The notes: generated by a model not told the origin, from the letters alone. A DNA stretch of 64,000 nt from Rugosimonospora africana (GCF_016862975.1 NZ_BONZ01000009.1:124001-188000); one strand, 5' to 3'. Counted from the stretch's first letter, positions 1 to 9,113 are shown. A program made the numbers and translations.

Positions 1-139
1 CATGGTCCGGCGGACCGCGGCCACCATGGCGGCGTCGACGTTCCAGGCGGTGGTCAATTCGAAGTGCCGTAGCTGCCCGGTGCGCACGTCCTGCCCGGTG
101 TCCGGCAAGGGCCGGCAGGTGACCGGGGACGAGCCGTGA
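1..139 (+). CDS. adnA: AdnA-like helicase-nuclease subunit, C-terminal end only (partial)
   Basis: The reading frame enters from the left edge and stops at TGA 137-139. The 45 visible residues contain a cysteine cluster (KCRSCPVRTSCPV, C-x2-C-x5-C) near the C terminus, of the type seen in Fe-S-containing RecB/AddB-family nuclease domains. The next gene is a complete AdnB-type helicase-nuclease that starts over this stop codon, so this is most likely the end of adnA, the partner subunit of the actinobacterial AdnAB recombination motor. Only the tail is visible; helicase motifs cannot be checked, and the identification depends on the neighbour. Confidence 0.72.
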   Translation, partial: MVRRTAATMAASTFQAVVNSKCRSCPVRTSCPVSGKGRQVTGDEP

Positions 140-3100
140 TGGCCGGCGGGCGGCCGGGCGCGGACACCGGCGGGTACCGGCGGCTGGCCGGCCGGGCGGT
201 CAGCGCGTCGGCCGGGCCGAGGTACACCCCGGTCGAGCTGTCCCGGCTGCTCGGCCTGCGCCACCCGCCCACTCCGGAGCAGGTGGCGATCATCTCGGCG
301 CCGCTCACCCCGCTGCTCGTGGTGGCCGGTGCCGGATCGGGCAAGACCGAGACCATGGCGGCCCGCGTGGTGTGGTTGGTCGCCAACGGGTACGTGCGGC
401 CGGAGCAGATCCTCGGGCTCACCTTCACCCGGAAGGCGGCCGGGGAGCTGGCCCACCGGGTACGGGCCCGGCTGTCCCAACTCGTCCGGCGGCTGGGCCG
501 GGACGACCTGATCACCGGCGAGCCGGCGGTCGCCACGTACCACTCGTACGCCGCCCGGATCGTCACCGAGCACGGGCTGCGGGCCGGCTTCGAACCCACC
601 AACCGGCTGCTCACCGAGGCCAGTTGCTGGCAGCTCGCCGACGCCGTGGTGCGCGCGTACGACGGCGACATGTCCGAGGTGGCCGCCGCACCCAGTACGG
701 TCACCGACGCCGTCCTGCACCTCGCCGGGGATCTCGCCGAGCACCTGGTGCGCCCGGATCAGCTGGCCGGCTGGACCGGCCGGTTTCACGCCGAGGTCAA
801 TGCCGCGCCCGGCCGGGTGTACCGGGACGTCAGCGAGGCGCTCAAGCGCCAGCGCGCCCGGCTGCAACTGCTGCCCTTGGTCCGGGCGTACACCGAACGC
901 AAGCGCGCGCTGGAGGCGATGGACTTCGGCGACCAGCTGGCCCGCGCCGCCCTGGTCGCGAGGGACCACCCGGAGGTCGGCGCGATCGAGCGCGACCGGT
1001 ACCGGGTGGTGCTGCTCGACGAGTACCAGGACACCAGCCACGCCCAGGTCGTGCTGCTCCGCGCGCTGTACGGCGACGGCCACCCGGTGACCGCGGTCGG
1101 CGACCCTTGCCAGTCCATCTACGGCTGGCGCGGCGCCAGCGCCGGCACGCTCGACCGTTTCCGGAGCGAGTTTCCGCACGTCAGCGGCGAACCGGCGGCC
1201 CGGTTGCAGCTGTCCACCAGCTGGCGCAACCGTCCGGAGATCCTCCGGGTGGCCAACGCCCTGTCCGAGCCGCTGCGGGCGTTCGGGCACCAGGTGGCCC
1301 GGCTGTCCGCCGCACCGTCGGTGGCGAGCAGCGCCGGCGTGGCGACCGTACGCTGCGCCCTGCTGCCCACGTACGCGGACGAAGCGGAGTGGATCGCCGA
1401 TCGCATCGTCGCCGCGTGGCATCACGCCGCCGGTTCGGCGGCCGACCCGGCCGAGATTCCGGTCGAGCGCAGGCCGACGTCGGCGGTACTGATCCGGGTC
1501 CGGGCGCAGATCCCGGCGATCGAGGCCGCGCTGCGCGCCCGCGGGCTGCCGGTGGACGTGGTGGGGCTCGGCGGCCTGCTCGACACGCCCGAGGTCCGCG
1601 ACGTGGTGAGCACGCTGCGGATACTCGCCGATCCGGCGGAGGGCGCCGCCCTGCTGCGGCTGCTCACCGGGCCCCGGTGGCGGATCGGCGCCCGCGACCT
1701 GGTCGGGCTGTACCAGCGGGCCAGGATCCAGGCCGCCGGCCTGGATCGCCGGCCCGGACGGGACGCCGAGGAGCTGGTCACCGACCGGCTCGACGAGGCG
1801 ACCCTGGCCGAGGCGCTGGACGACCTCGGCGACCCGGCCCGGTACTCGGCGGAGGGGCACCGCCGGTTCGCCGCCCTGGCCGCCGAGCTGCGGGCGCTGC
1901 GCCGCCGGCTGGACCAGCCGCTTCCGGACCTGATCGCGGACATCGAGCGGACCATCGGGCTGGACGTCGAGGTGGCCACCCGGCCGGGCGACGCCGGGCT
2001 GGCGCGGGCGCACCTGGACGCGTTCGGTGAGGTCGCGGCGCGGTTCGCCAGCGAGGCCGACGCCGCGACGCTCACCGGGTTCCTGGCCTACCTGGAGGCG
2101 GCCGAGTCCGAGGAGCGCGGCCTGCCCTCCGGCGAGGTGGAGGTGGTCGAGGGCGCGGTACAGATCCTGACCGGCCACGCCGCCAAGGGGCTGGAGTGGG
2201 ACGTGGTCGCGGTGGCCGGGATGTCCGCCGGGATCTTCCCGGGCGGCGTCAAGTCCAGCGACCACTACCTCGGGGGCCTCGGGGTGCTGCCGTTTCCGCT
2301 GCGCGGCGACCGCAGCGGGCTGCCGGAGCTGCGGCTGTCCGAGGCCGCGAACCAGAAGGCGGTGGCCGGTGCGCTGACCGAGTTCGGTACCGACTGGCGG
2401 GCGCACGACGAACGGGAGGAACGGCGGCTGGCGTACGTCGCGGTCACCCGGCCGCGCCGGCTGCTGCTCTGTTCCGGGTACTGGTGGAGCGAGGGTACGA
2501 AGCGGCCACGCGGCCCGTCGCCGTTCCTCGAGGAGATCCGCGCCGTGTGCCTGGACGGCGCCGGGGTCGTCGACCTGTGGACCGCCCCACCCGAGCCGGA
2601 CGAGACGAACCCGACCGCGGTCGAGGCGGTCAGTGCCAGCTGGCCGGCCGATCCGCTGGGAGCCCGCCGGCCGGCTCTGGAGCACGCCGCCGAGCTGGTC
2701 CGCGCCGCCTTGGGCCGCCAGGCCGGCCCGGTTTGTGGGTCGGCCGGTCAAGCGGCCGGGGAGAGTGGGTCGGCCCGCCAGGCCGGCCCGATTTCTGGGT
2801 CGGCCGGTCAAGCGGCCGAGGAGAGTGGATCGGCCCGCCAGGCGGGCCCGGTTTCCGGACCGGCCGGTCAAGCGGCCGCGGAGACCCAGTCCGGTCCGGA
2901 GGCGTCCGCCCCGCCCGAAACCGGCGACACGCCGAACGCCGCGGGCGGCGGCTGGGCGCACGAGGTGGATCTCCTGCTCGCCGAGCGGGCCCGGCTGACC
3001 CGCGACCCGAACGCGCCGGTCGACGTCACCCTGGCCGGTCACCTGACGGTGTCGCAGCTCGTCGCGCTGCGCCGCAGTCCCGAGTCGCTCGCCCGTACGC

Positions 3101-3642
3101 TTCGCCGGCCGCTGCCCGCCAGACCCGACCCGTACGCGCGGCGGGGCACCGCGTTCCACGCCTGGATGGAGCAGCGCTTCGGCGCCGACGAGCTGCTCGA
3201 CCTCGATGAGCTGCCGGGGGCCGCCGACGAGGGCGCCGCCCCGGACGACGTCATGCTCGACCTCCGCAAGCGGTTCGAGGAGAGCGAGTGGGCCGACCGG
3301 CAGCCGCTCCGGGTCGAGGTGCCGTTCTCGGTCACCGTGGCCGGTGTGATCATCCGGGGCCGGATGGACGCGGTCTTCCAGGAGCCCGACGGGCGCTACG
3401 ACGTCGTCGACTGGAAGACCGGACGCCGCCCGTCGGCTGGCCGGGATGCTGCCGCGGCGGCGGTGCAGCTGGCCGCGTACCGGATCGCGTGGGCCGAGCT
3501 GGCCGGGGTACCGGTCGACCGGGTCCGGGCCGCCTTCCACTATGTGGCGGAGGGGATAACGGTACGTCCGGCCGATCTTCTCGACCTGGAAGGCTTAAAC
3601 GCCCTGCTCACGGCACTACCGGTCGGCGATCCGGAGACATGA
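139..3642 (+). CDS. adnB: ATP-dependent DNA helicase-nuclease AdnB (UvrD/RecB-like)
   Basis: A protein of 1167 residues that processes double-strand breaks with AdnA for recombination. The UvrD-like motor shows Walker A GAGSGKT near residue 63, Walker B LLDEYQDT, motif III GDPCQSIYGWRGAS, motif V HAAKGLEWDV and motif VI YVAVTRPRR. The C-terminal PD-(D/E)XK nuclease shows GRMDAVF, VDWKTGRRP and QLAAYRIAW. Between motor and nuclease (about residues 858-915) lies a low-complexity linker made of three tandem 20-residue repeats rich in QAGP and AGQAA, coded by a 60-bp DNA repeat. ATG 139 overlaps the upstream stop (TGATG); GTG 136 is an alternative. The overlap implies co-translation with adnA. 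Confidence 0.93.
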   Translation: MAGGRPGADTGGYRRLAGRAVSASAGPRYTPVELSRLLGLRHPPTPEQVAIISAPLTPLLVVAGAGSGKTETMAARVVWLVANGYVRPEQILGLTFTRKAAGELAHRVRARLSQLVRRLGRDDLITGEPAVATYHSYAARIVTEHGLRAGFEPTNRLLTEASCWQLADAVVRAYDGDMSEVAAAPSTVTDAVLHLAGDLAEHLVRPDQLAGWTGRFHAEVNAAPGRVYRDVSEALKRQRARLQLLPLVRAYTERKRALEAMDFGDQLARAALVARDHPEVGAIERDRYRVVLLDEYQDTSHAQVVLLRALYGDGHPVTAVGDPCQSIYGWRGASAGTLDRFRSEFPHVSGEPAARLQLSTSWRNRPEILRVANALSEPLRAFGHQVARLSAAPSVASSAGVATVRCALLPTYADEAEWIADRIVAAWHHAAGSAADPAEIPVERRPTSAVLIRVRAQIPAIEAALRARGLPVDVVGLGGLLDTPEVRDVVSTLRILADPAEGAALLRLLTGPRWRIGARDLVGLYQRARIQAAGLDRRPGRDAEELVTDRLDEATLAEALDDLGDPARYSAEGHRRFAALAAELRALRRRLDQPLPDLIADIERTIGLDVEVATRPGDAGLARAHLDAFGEVAARFASEADAATLTGFLAYLEAAESEERGLPSGEVEVVEGAVQILTGHAAKGLEWDVVAVAGMSAGIFPGGVKSSDHYLGGLGVLPFPLRGDRSGLPELRLSEAANQKAVAGALTEFGTDWRAHDEREERRLAYVAVTRPRRLLLCSGYWWSEGTKRPRGPSPFLEEIRAVCLDGAGVVDLWTAPPEPDETNPTAVEAVSASWPADPLGARRPALEHAAELVRAALGRQAGPVCGSAGQAAGESGSARQAGPISGSAGQAAEESGSARQAGPVSGPAGQAAAETQSGPEASAPPETGDTPNAAGGGWAHEVDLLLAERARLTRDPNAPVDVTLAGHLTVSQLVALRRSPESLARTLRRPLPARPDPYARRGTAFHAWMEQRFGADELLDLDELPGAADEGAAPDDVMLDLRKRFEESEWADRQPLRVEVPFSVTVAGVIIRGRMDAVFQEPDGRYDVVDWKTGRRPSAGRDAAAAAVQLAAYRIAWAELAGVPVDRVRAAFHYVAEGITVRPADLLDLEGLNALLTALPVGDPET
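2713..2885 (+). repeat. three tandem 60-bp repeats inside the adnB linker
   Basis: Three consecutive units with an exact 60-bp period, each carrying the core GGCCGGTCAAGCGGCC with 5-bp inverted arms. Because 60 is a multiple of 3 the array stays in frame and codes for the RQAGP...SGSA repeats. A very similar unit in opposite orientation lies at 32475-32516 between genes, so this is a dispersed family that entered a coding region and then expanded. Confidence 0.85.
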
Positions 3643-3710
3643 TTCCGACAACTCGCTGTTACTTCGCGTCCCGTGTCCACGATTCTGTCCCCGGGGGAAG
3701 GAGCGGGGCC

Positions 3711-3881
3711 GTGGGATCGGGAGTCGGAGTTCGGGAGTTGCTGGTGGTGGCGGGGCTGGCCACGGCCGGTCTGATCCTCGCCGCGGTCGCCGCGCTGTCG
3801 CCCTGGTACTCGGCGCCGCCGGCCACTCGTACCCCGATCGTGACCGTGATTGACCCGGGTGGTGTCGCAGACGGTCGCTGA
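3711..3881 (+). CDS. small single-pass membrane protein, unknown function
   Basis: A 56-residue ORF starting at GTG 3711, preceded by a good ribosome binding site (GGGGGAAGGAG). It has one hydrophobic segment (about residues 9-28, LLVVAGLATAGLILAAVAAL) followed by a short polar tail ending DPGGVADGR. It sits 68 bp after adnB and its stop is followed after 21 bp by the start of another membrane protein gene, so the two may be co-transcribed. I do not recognise a family. Signal anchor or small secreted peptide are both possible. Confidence 0.6.
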   Translation: MGSGVGVRELLVVAGLATAGLILAAVAALSPWYSAPPATRTPIVTVIDPGGVADGR

Positions 3882-3902
3882 GTGCGCGACACTGACTGTG
3901 GG

Positions 3903-4853
3903 ATGTCCGATCAGCAGTCACCCTGGGCCAAGCCGGAGTCGGAAGAGTCATCGTCGCCGGTAGTCGTGGTGTACCCACCTCCGGCGTCATCGCCGGTGGC
4001 CGGCCACCACGAACGCGGCGGAAAGACCGAGTGGTCCCGCTCCGGCACCGTCACCCAGTTGCACAACGCGCCACCACCCGAACCGGATGTGATCCAGTTC
4101 GGCAAGCCGCGTGACCCGGCTGCCCGCCAGCGGCGGACGCTGCTCTGGTTCGGCGGCGCCGCCGGGGTCATCGTGGCGGTGGGCCTGGTGCTGCTGGTCG
4201 CGCTCACCATGACCGGCAACAGCCCGATCCAGCATCGCGCCAGCGGTCCCTCGGACTACCTGCCGCCGCTGGCCAAGGCGTGCCCGCCGCCTTCCGGAGA
4301 CGCGCAGAACCTGCCGCCGGCCCCGCCCCCGCCGCCCGGCCCGCGTACGGTCGACACCCAGTCCGGCATCTCGTACGCCGCCCAGGGCAGCCCCTGGCAG
4401 CCGTGGACCGAGGTGTGGACGGCCGGCGACCTGCACGTGAAATACGGCGTGGGCCAGCACTTCATCACCGAGACCTACCCGGGCGGCAGCTACCATGCCT
4501 CGATCCTGTCCGGGTCCGTGCCGGCGACCGAGAATGACGCCCTGACCCTCGACCTGAAGTGCACGGGCCATCAGGTGCTGGCCGACGTCCGGTCGTCCTA
4601 CTATCCGCAGCCGACCACGATGGACACCACCCGCGACGAGGTGACCACGCTCGGCGGCAGGCCGGCCTGGGTCAGCGAATTCCGCCTCCACTTCCACGCC
4701 GACGGGCTCAAGGCCAGCAGTGAGCTGGTCGGCCTGGCCCTGATCGACGTCGGGCGGCCCAACGCGGCGGTGCTCTACATCTCGATCCCGAACACGGTCA
4801 GCCAGTTCGACCCGGTGGTCGATCAGATCCTCGAGTCGGTCCGACCGACCTGA
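3903..4853 (+). CDS. membrane-anchored protein with large extracytoplasmic domain, unknown function
   Basis: A 316-residue protein. The N-terminal 70 residues are polar and proline/serine-rich, then a charged stretch (AARQRRTLLW) leads into one transmembrane helix (GAAGVIVAVGLVLLVALTM, about residues 79-97). The remaining ~220 residues would lie outside the cell and begin with a proline-rich linker. This is a type II topology common in actinobacterial surface proteins of unknown role. ATG 3903 gives MSDQQSPW; the frame extends upstream to GTG 3882, but ATG is preferred. Downstream is a repeat-filled gap. No enzymatic motif was recognised. Confidence 0.8.
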   Translation: MSDQQSPWAKPESEESSSPVVVVYPPPASSPVAGHHERGGKTEWSRSGTVTQLHNAPPPEPDVIQFGKPRDPAARQRRTLLWFGGAAGVIVAVGLVLLVALTMTGNSPIQHRASGPSDYLPPLAKACPPPSGDAQNLPPAPPPPPGPRTVDTQSGISYAAQGSPWQPWTEVWTAGDLHVKYGVGQHFITETYPGGSYHASILSGSVPATENDALTLDLKCTGHQVLADVRSSYYPQPTTMDTTRDEVTTLGGRPAWVSEFRLHFHADGLKASSELVGLALIDVGRPNAAVLYISIPNTVSQFDPVVDQILESVRPT

Positions 4854-4920
4854 GGCCGACCGACACTGAAGCCGACCGAACACGTAGACCGACCGACGCG
4901 TAGGCCGGTCTACTCGTAGG
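4844..4920 (+). repeat. degenerate ~18-19-bp tandem repeat starting at the stop codon
   Basis: Five diverged units built on CGACCGAC, each ending in a TGAGG-, TGAAG-, TAGA- or TAGG-like block. The first unit contains the true stop codon (TGA 4851-4853) of the preceding gene. The later TGA/TAG triplets fall in all three frames. It occupies most of the 225-bp gap before the M16 peptidase gene. Confidence 0.65.
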
Positions 4921-5078
4921 CCGGGTCCGGTCGCAGTCCGGTCGACCCGATCCCGACCCCACCCCGGGCGCCGCCGGACCCGCGACGCGACCCTGAAACT
5001 GTGATGAACGGGCATGCGGTGCAGCCGGAGGCGGTCCGCCAGTCCACGGCTGCGCGGGAACGCGTTAAGGTCGCTCTC

Positions 5079-6404
5079 GTGTCTTCTCGTAGCGCCGCAG
5101 TCGACATCCCGGCCACCAACTACCCGATCGAGCGGTTCACCCTGCCCAATGGGCTCCGGGTGGTGCTAGCCCCCGATCGGTCCGCCCCGGTCATCGGGGT
5201 AGCCGTGGTGTACGACGTCGGCATCCGCTCCGAACCGGAGGGCCGCACCGGCTTCGCCCACCTGTTCGAGCATCTGATGTTCCAGGGTTCGCGGAACCTG
5301 GAGAAGCTGGCCCACTTCCGCTACGTCCAGGGCGCCGGGGGCACCTTCAACGGTTCCACGCACCTGGACTACACCGACTACTTCGAGACCCTGCCGGCCA
5401 ACGCCCTGGAGCGCACGCTGTTCCTGGAGGCGGACCGGATGCGTGGGCCGCGGCTGACCGAGGAAAACCTGCGCAACCAGGTCGACGTGGTCAAAGAGGA
5501 GATCCGGGTCAACGTGCTCAACCGGCCGTACGGCGGCTTCCCCTGGCTGAAGCTGCCGCCGGTCATGTTCGACACGTTCCCCAACGCGCACGACGGGTAC
5601 GGGTCGTTCGTCGACCTGGAGTCGGCCACGGTCGCCGACGCGCAGAGCTTCTTCGAGCGCTACTACGCCGCCGGCAACGCGGTGCTCACGGTCAGCGGAG
5701 ACATCGACACGGCACGGGCGGCCCGGCTCATCGAGCAGCATTTCGGCGACGTGCCGGCCGGTGCCGCGCCGCAGCGGCCCGACTTCGACGAGCCCGACCT
5801 GACCGAGGAGCGCCGTTCGGCGTACGTGGACCGGCTGGCGCCGCTGCCGGCGGTGGCCAGCGCCTGGCGGGTACCGAACCCGATCGAGCAGTTCTCCGCC
5901 TACCTGCCGTACGTCGTGCTGGCCGAGGTGCTCACCGACGGCGACGCGTCCCGGCTGGTCCAGCGCCTGGTGATGCGGGACCGTACGGCCACCAGCATCG
6001 GCGGCTACCTCGGCTTCATGGGCGAGCCGTTCGAGACCCGGGATCCGACCGCCCTGCTGCTCCAGGCCCACCTGCCTCCGGGCGGCGACGTCGACAAGGT
6101 GCTGCGCACGATCGACGAGGAGACCGAGCGCATCGCGACCGACGGACTGGCCGACGGCGAGCTGGCGCGCACCGTGGCGCGGATGGGCACGCACCTGCTG
6201 CGGGACACCGACGCGGTACTCGGGCGGGCGCTGCGGATGGCCGTACTGGAGCAGCAACGCTCCGATCCCCGGCTGATAAACGAGCTACCCCGGTTACTCA
6301 GTCAGGTGACCGAGGAGCAGATCGTCGCCGCCGCCGGCCAGTTGCGCCCGCAACGGCGGGCCACCGTCGAGGTTCAGGTCGGCAACCCCGGAGGTGCCCA
6401 GTGA
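5079..6404 (+). CDS. M16-family zinc metallopeptidase (catalytic subunit)
   Basis: A 441-residue pitrilysin/MPP-type peptidase. The inverted zinc motif HxxEH is present (FAHLFEHLMFQGS), followed at the expected distance by the glutamate-containing NQVDVVKEEIRV helix, and a second lower-conservation M16C half. Such proteins form clamshell heterodimers with a non-catalytic partner, which is the next gene, overlapping by four bases (GTGA 6401-6404). GTG 5079 is chosen because the conserved region begins close after it (VSSRSAAVDIPATNYP) and AAGG lies 9 nt upstream; ATG 5001/5004 would add about 25 residues. No signal peptide is seen, so a cytoplasmic oligopeptidase role is likely. Confidence 0.9.
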   Translation: MSSRSAAVDIPATNYPIERFTLPNGLRVVLAPDRSAPVIGVAVVYDVGIRSEPEGRTGFAHLFEHLMFQGSRNLEKLAHFRYVQGAGGTFNGSTHLDYTDYFETLPANALERTLFLEADRMRGPRLTEENLRNQVDVVKEEIRVNVLNRPYGGFPWLKLPPVMFDTFPNAHDGYGSFVDLESATVADAQSFFERYYAAGNAVLTVSGDIDTARAARLIEQHFGDVPAGAAPQRPDFDEPDLTEERRSAYVDRLAPLPAVASAWRVPNPIEQFSAYLPYVVLAEVLTDGDASRLVQRLVMRDRTATSIGGYLGFMGEPFETRDPTALLLQAHLPPGGDVDKVLRTIDEETERIATDGLADGELARTVARMGTHLLRDTDAVLGRALRMAVLEQQRSDPRLINELPRLLSQVTEEQIVAAAGQLRPQRRATVEVQVGNPGGAQ

Positions 6405-7819
6405 CCAGGCCAGTTCCGCCGCTTGAGCCGACCCACGAGCTGAGCGTTCCGGAGACCGCCGAGCGCACGTTGGCCAACGGGCTGACCGTACTGGCCATCC
6501 AGCGGGCTTCGGTGCCGCTCGTCGAGCTGCGGCTGCGCGTCCCGTTCGCCGAGGCCGACCTGGCCGGGACGTCACTGCTGACGCAGACCCTGTTCTCCGG
6601 TACCGCCGACATGTCCACCGTGGACATCGCGGCCGAGCTCCAGTCGGTCGGCGGCGCGCTGGGTGCCGGGGCCGACCCCGACCGGCTGCTCGTCTCCGGC
6701 AACTCCCTGGCGGCCGGGCTGCCCCGGCTGCTGGACATCCTCGCCGACGTCCTGCAGCGGGCCACCTACCCGGCCGACGAGGTAGGCACCGAACGGGACC
6801 GGCTGGTCGACCGGATCCAGGTGGCCCAGAGCCAGCCCGCGCACCTGGCACGGGTGGCGCTGCTCAAGCGCGTGTACGGCAGTCACCCCTACGCGACCCA
6901 GACGCCGGAAGCCGCGGACGTCAAGGAGATCTCGCCCGAGCAACTGCGGAGCCTGCACGCCGATCGCCTCCGTGCCAACGGCGCCATCCTGGTGCTGGTC
7001 GGCGACGTGGCGCCGGACAAGATGCTGGAGGAAGCCGAGCGGGCACTGTCCACGTGGGACGGTGGTGGTCGCTCCGTCGAGCTGCCGCCCGCTCCCGCGC
7101 TGGTCCCCGGGGCGCTGACGCTGGTCGACCGGCCCGGCTCGGTGCAGTCGTCGCTGCGCATGGCGCTGCCCGGCGTGCCCCGCACCCATCCGGACCACGC
7201 CGCGCTTCAGTTGGCGAACCTCATCTTCGGCGGATACTTCTCCTCCCGGTGGGTGGAGAACATCCGCGAGGACAAGGGTTACACGTACGGTCCGCACTCG
7301 GTGGTCGAGCACTCCATCGCCGGTACCATGCTGAGCGTCTCCGCCGAGGTGGCCACCGAGGTGACCGGGCCGGCGCTACTGGAGACCTGGTACGAACTGG
7401 GCCGGCTGGCCAGCCTGCCGCCGAAGGACGCCGAGCTGGAGCAGGCCCGCCAGTACGCCCTGGGCACTCTGCAACTCGGCATGTCCACCCAATCCGGACT
7501 GGCTGGACTGGCCAGCACGTACGCCGGCTACGGCCTGCGCCTGGACTACCTCGCGGAACACGCCGCGAGGCTCGGCGCGGCCACCCTCGACGACGTGGCG
7601 GCCGCGGCGGCGAAATACCTGGCGCCGTCGGGCGGGGTCACCGTGGTCCTCGGCGACGCCGACAAGGTCGAGAGCGTTCTGGGCGTACTGGCCCCGGTAC
7701 AGCGCGAGGGCGTGCGGCAGGCGACCGGGCTGGACGAGGTGGCCGAGGAGGCTCCGGCCGGCGGCGGCGTCGCGCCGGGCGCGGATCCGGCGGCCGGCGG
7801 ATCGGCCGAAGGAGCGTGA
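6401..7819 (+). CDS. M16-family peptidase-like subunit lacking the zinc motif
   Basis: A 472-residue second M16 protein (LANGLTVLAIQRASVPLVELRLRV at its N terminus follows the family pattern) in which HxxEH is replaced by sequence without the histidines or glutamate (SLLTQTLFSGTAD). This matches the non-catalytic half of two-gene M16 heterodimers. The conserved substrate-binding region near the C-terminal half (FSSRWVENIREDKGYTYGPHS) is intact. It overlaps the catalytic subunit by GTGA and overlaps nudC downstream in the same way, giving a tight three-gene operon. The C-terminal ~35 residues are Gly/Ala/Glu-rich and probably disordered. Confidence 0.9.
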   Translation: MTRPVPPLEPTHELSVPETAERTLANGLTVLAIQRASVPLVELRLRVPFAEADLAGTSLLTQTLFSGTADMSTVDIAAELQSVGGALGAGADPDRLLVSGNSLAAGLPRLLDILADVLQRATYPADEVGTERDRLVDRIQVAQSQPAHLARVALLKRVYGSHPYATQTPEAADVKEISPEQLRSLHADRLRANGAILVLVGDVAPDKMLEEAERALSTWDGGGRSVELPPAPALVPGALTLVDRPGSVQSSLRMALPGVPRTHPDHAALQLANLIFGGYFSSRWVENIREDKGYTYGPHSVVEHSIAGTMLSVSAEVATEVTGPALLETWYELGRLASLPPKDAELEQARQYALGTLQLGMSTQSGLAGLASTYAGYGLRLDYLAEHAARLGAATLDDVAAAAAKYLAPSGGVTVVLGDADKVESVLGVLAPVQREGVRQATGLDEVAEEAPAGGGVAPGADPAAGGSAEGA

Positions 7820-8793
7820 CCGGAGCGAACGGCAACCATCAGGTGACCGACGCTGCCGGCAACCACCGTACGGCCGGGCTGAGCCAAGAACCGTCGCGGG
7901 AGGCGGACGTCCCGCCGTTGTCCCGTACGGCCCTTCAGCGGGTGGCCCACCGGCGCACCGACTCCGACTGGCTCGCGGAAGCCTGGAAGCGAGCGAAGGT
8001 ACTGGTCGTCGACGGCGTCAACGCGTTGTTCGCGGGCGGGCGCCTGGTGCTGCTGGACTCCGCCGACGCGCCGGACGGTGACCGGATCTTCCTCGGTGAG
8101 GACGAGGACGGCGCGGCATACTTCGCCGTCCTCGCGCCACTGGCCGACGTGGAGGGCGCGCGGCCGGCCACCATCCGCGAGATCGGGCACGAGTTGGACG
8201 CCCTCGAGGGCGGCCTGCTGATCACCGCCATCGCGCTGGCCAACTGGCACGGGAGGCACCAGTTCTCGCCGCGCGACGGGGAGCCGACGATCCCGACCGA
8301 GGCCGGTTGGGCGAGGGTCGGCAAGGGCGGCGACATGCACTGGCCGCGTACCGATCCGGCCGTCATCATGCTGGTCCACGACGGTACGCCCGGCGAGGAG
8401 GGCCGCTGCCTGCTCGGGCACAACGCGGCCTGGACCAGCCCCGGGTGGGTCCGTCGCTACTCCTGCCTGGCCGGTTTCGTGGAGGCCGGCGAGTCGGCCG
8501 AGGCGGCGGTGGTGCGCGAGGTCGGCGAGGAGGTCGGGGTACGGGTCACCCGGCTGCGGTACGTGGGCAGCCAGTCCTGGCCGTACCCGGGCTCGCTGAT
8601 GCTGGGCTTCACCGCGCAGGCGGATCCGGAGGAGCCGGTACGGGTGGACGAGGACGAGATCGCGTCGGCCCGTTGGTTCACCAGGGCCGAGGTGCGCGGG
8701 GTACTGAACGGGGAGCGCAGCGACTTCGGCCTGCCCATGGCCTCGTCGATCGCGTACTTTCTGCTGAACGAGTGGCTGGCTGGCAACGCCTGA
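7816..8793 (+). CDS. nudC: NudC-type NAD(H) pyrophosphatase (Nudix) with degenerate zinc ribbon
   Basis: A 325-residue protein. The Nudix box GFVEAGE-x7-REVGEEVGV is complete (about residues 219-241) and is followed by SQSWPYPGSLM, the signature that separates NADH pyrophosphatases from other Nudix enzymes. It should hydrolyse NAD(H) to NMN(H) and AMP, and possibly NAD-capped RNA. The zinc ribbon that normally precedes the Nudix domain has lost all four cysteines (HQFSPRDGEPT and RVGKGGDMHWPRTDP). GTG 7816 overlaps the previous stop as GTGA. The stop codon is the first element of a dispersed repeat at 8781-8854. Confidence 0.9.
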   Translation: MTGANGNHQVTDAAGNHRTAGLSQEPSREADVPPLSRTALQRVAHRRTDSDWLAEAWKRAKVLVVDGVNALFAGGRLVLLDSADAPDGDRIFLGEDEDGAAYFAVLAPLADVEGARPATIREIGHELDALEGGLLITAIALANWHGRHQFSPRDGEPTIPTEAGWARVGKGGDMHWPRTDPAVIMLVHDGTPGEEGRCLLGHNAAWTSPGWVRRYSCLAGFVEAGESAEAAVVREVGEEVGVRVTRLRYVGSQSWPYPGSLMLGFTAQADPEEPVRVDEDEIASARWFTRAEVRGVLNGERSDFGLPMASSIAYFLLNEWLAGNA

Positions 8794-8854
8794 GCACAGC
8801 CGGAGCCGATCCGTGGCGGAGGCGAGCACAGGCCGAGACGGCAAACGCCTGACC
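8781..8854 (+). repeat. dispersed repeat, single copy, bounded by a duplicated stop-codon motif
   Basis: The end of nudC (GGCAACGCCTGAGC) is repeated 59 bp later (GGCAAACGCCTGACC). The segment between shares the cores CAGCCGGAGCCGA and GTGGCGGAGGCGAGCACAGG with two tandem units at 13085-13200, in opposite orientation there. It fills the 86-bp gap between nudC and a convergent gene. Confidence 0.8.
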
Positions 8855-8879
8855 TGCTCGCGGTCGAACGTCGGCCCTT

Positions 8880-9113
8880 CTACAGGCTGAGCCGGATGAC
8901 CTTGACCCGCTGACGGCCGTTGCGCACCGAGCCGCAGGTGGACAGCGCCCGGGCCAGGTGCAACGCCGCATCGCGATTGTCCGCGGTCATGGTCTGCCGC
9001 CGGGTCTCCGGGCTCACGCTCTCGTCGCGCAGCCGGCTTCCGGCACTGACGGCAGCGAGAAGGTCGTCAGGCTCACTGGGACGGATGTCGGTTCGCACGA
9101 TCAAGAACTGCAT
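8880..9113 (-). CDS. conserved-looking small protein, unknown function
   Basis: A 77-residue polar protein (MQFLIVRTDIRPSEPDD... ending RVKVIRLSL). ATG 9113 is preceded by GGAG with 6-nt spacing; an upstream in-frame ATG at 9191 lacks comparable support. It has one cysteine, no membrane segment and a likely mixed alpha/beta fold. It is convergent with nudC and upstream of nothing in its own direction, so it is probably monocistronic. No family was recognised; coding character is supported by strong GC3 and the ribosome binding site. Confidence 0.65.
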   Translation of the reverse strand: MQFLIVRTDIRPSEPDDLLAAVSAGSRLRDESVSPETRRQTMTADNRDAALHLARALSTCGSVRNGRQRVKVIRLSL

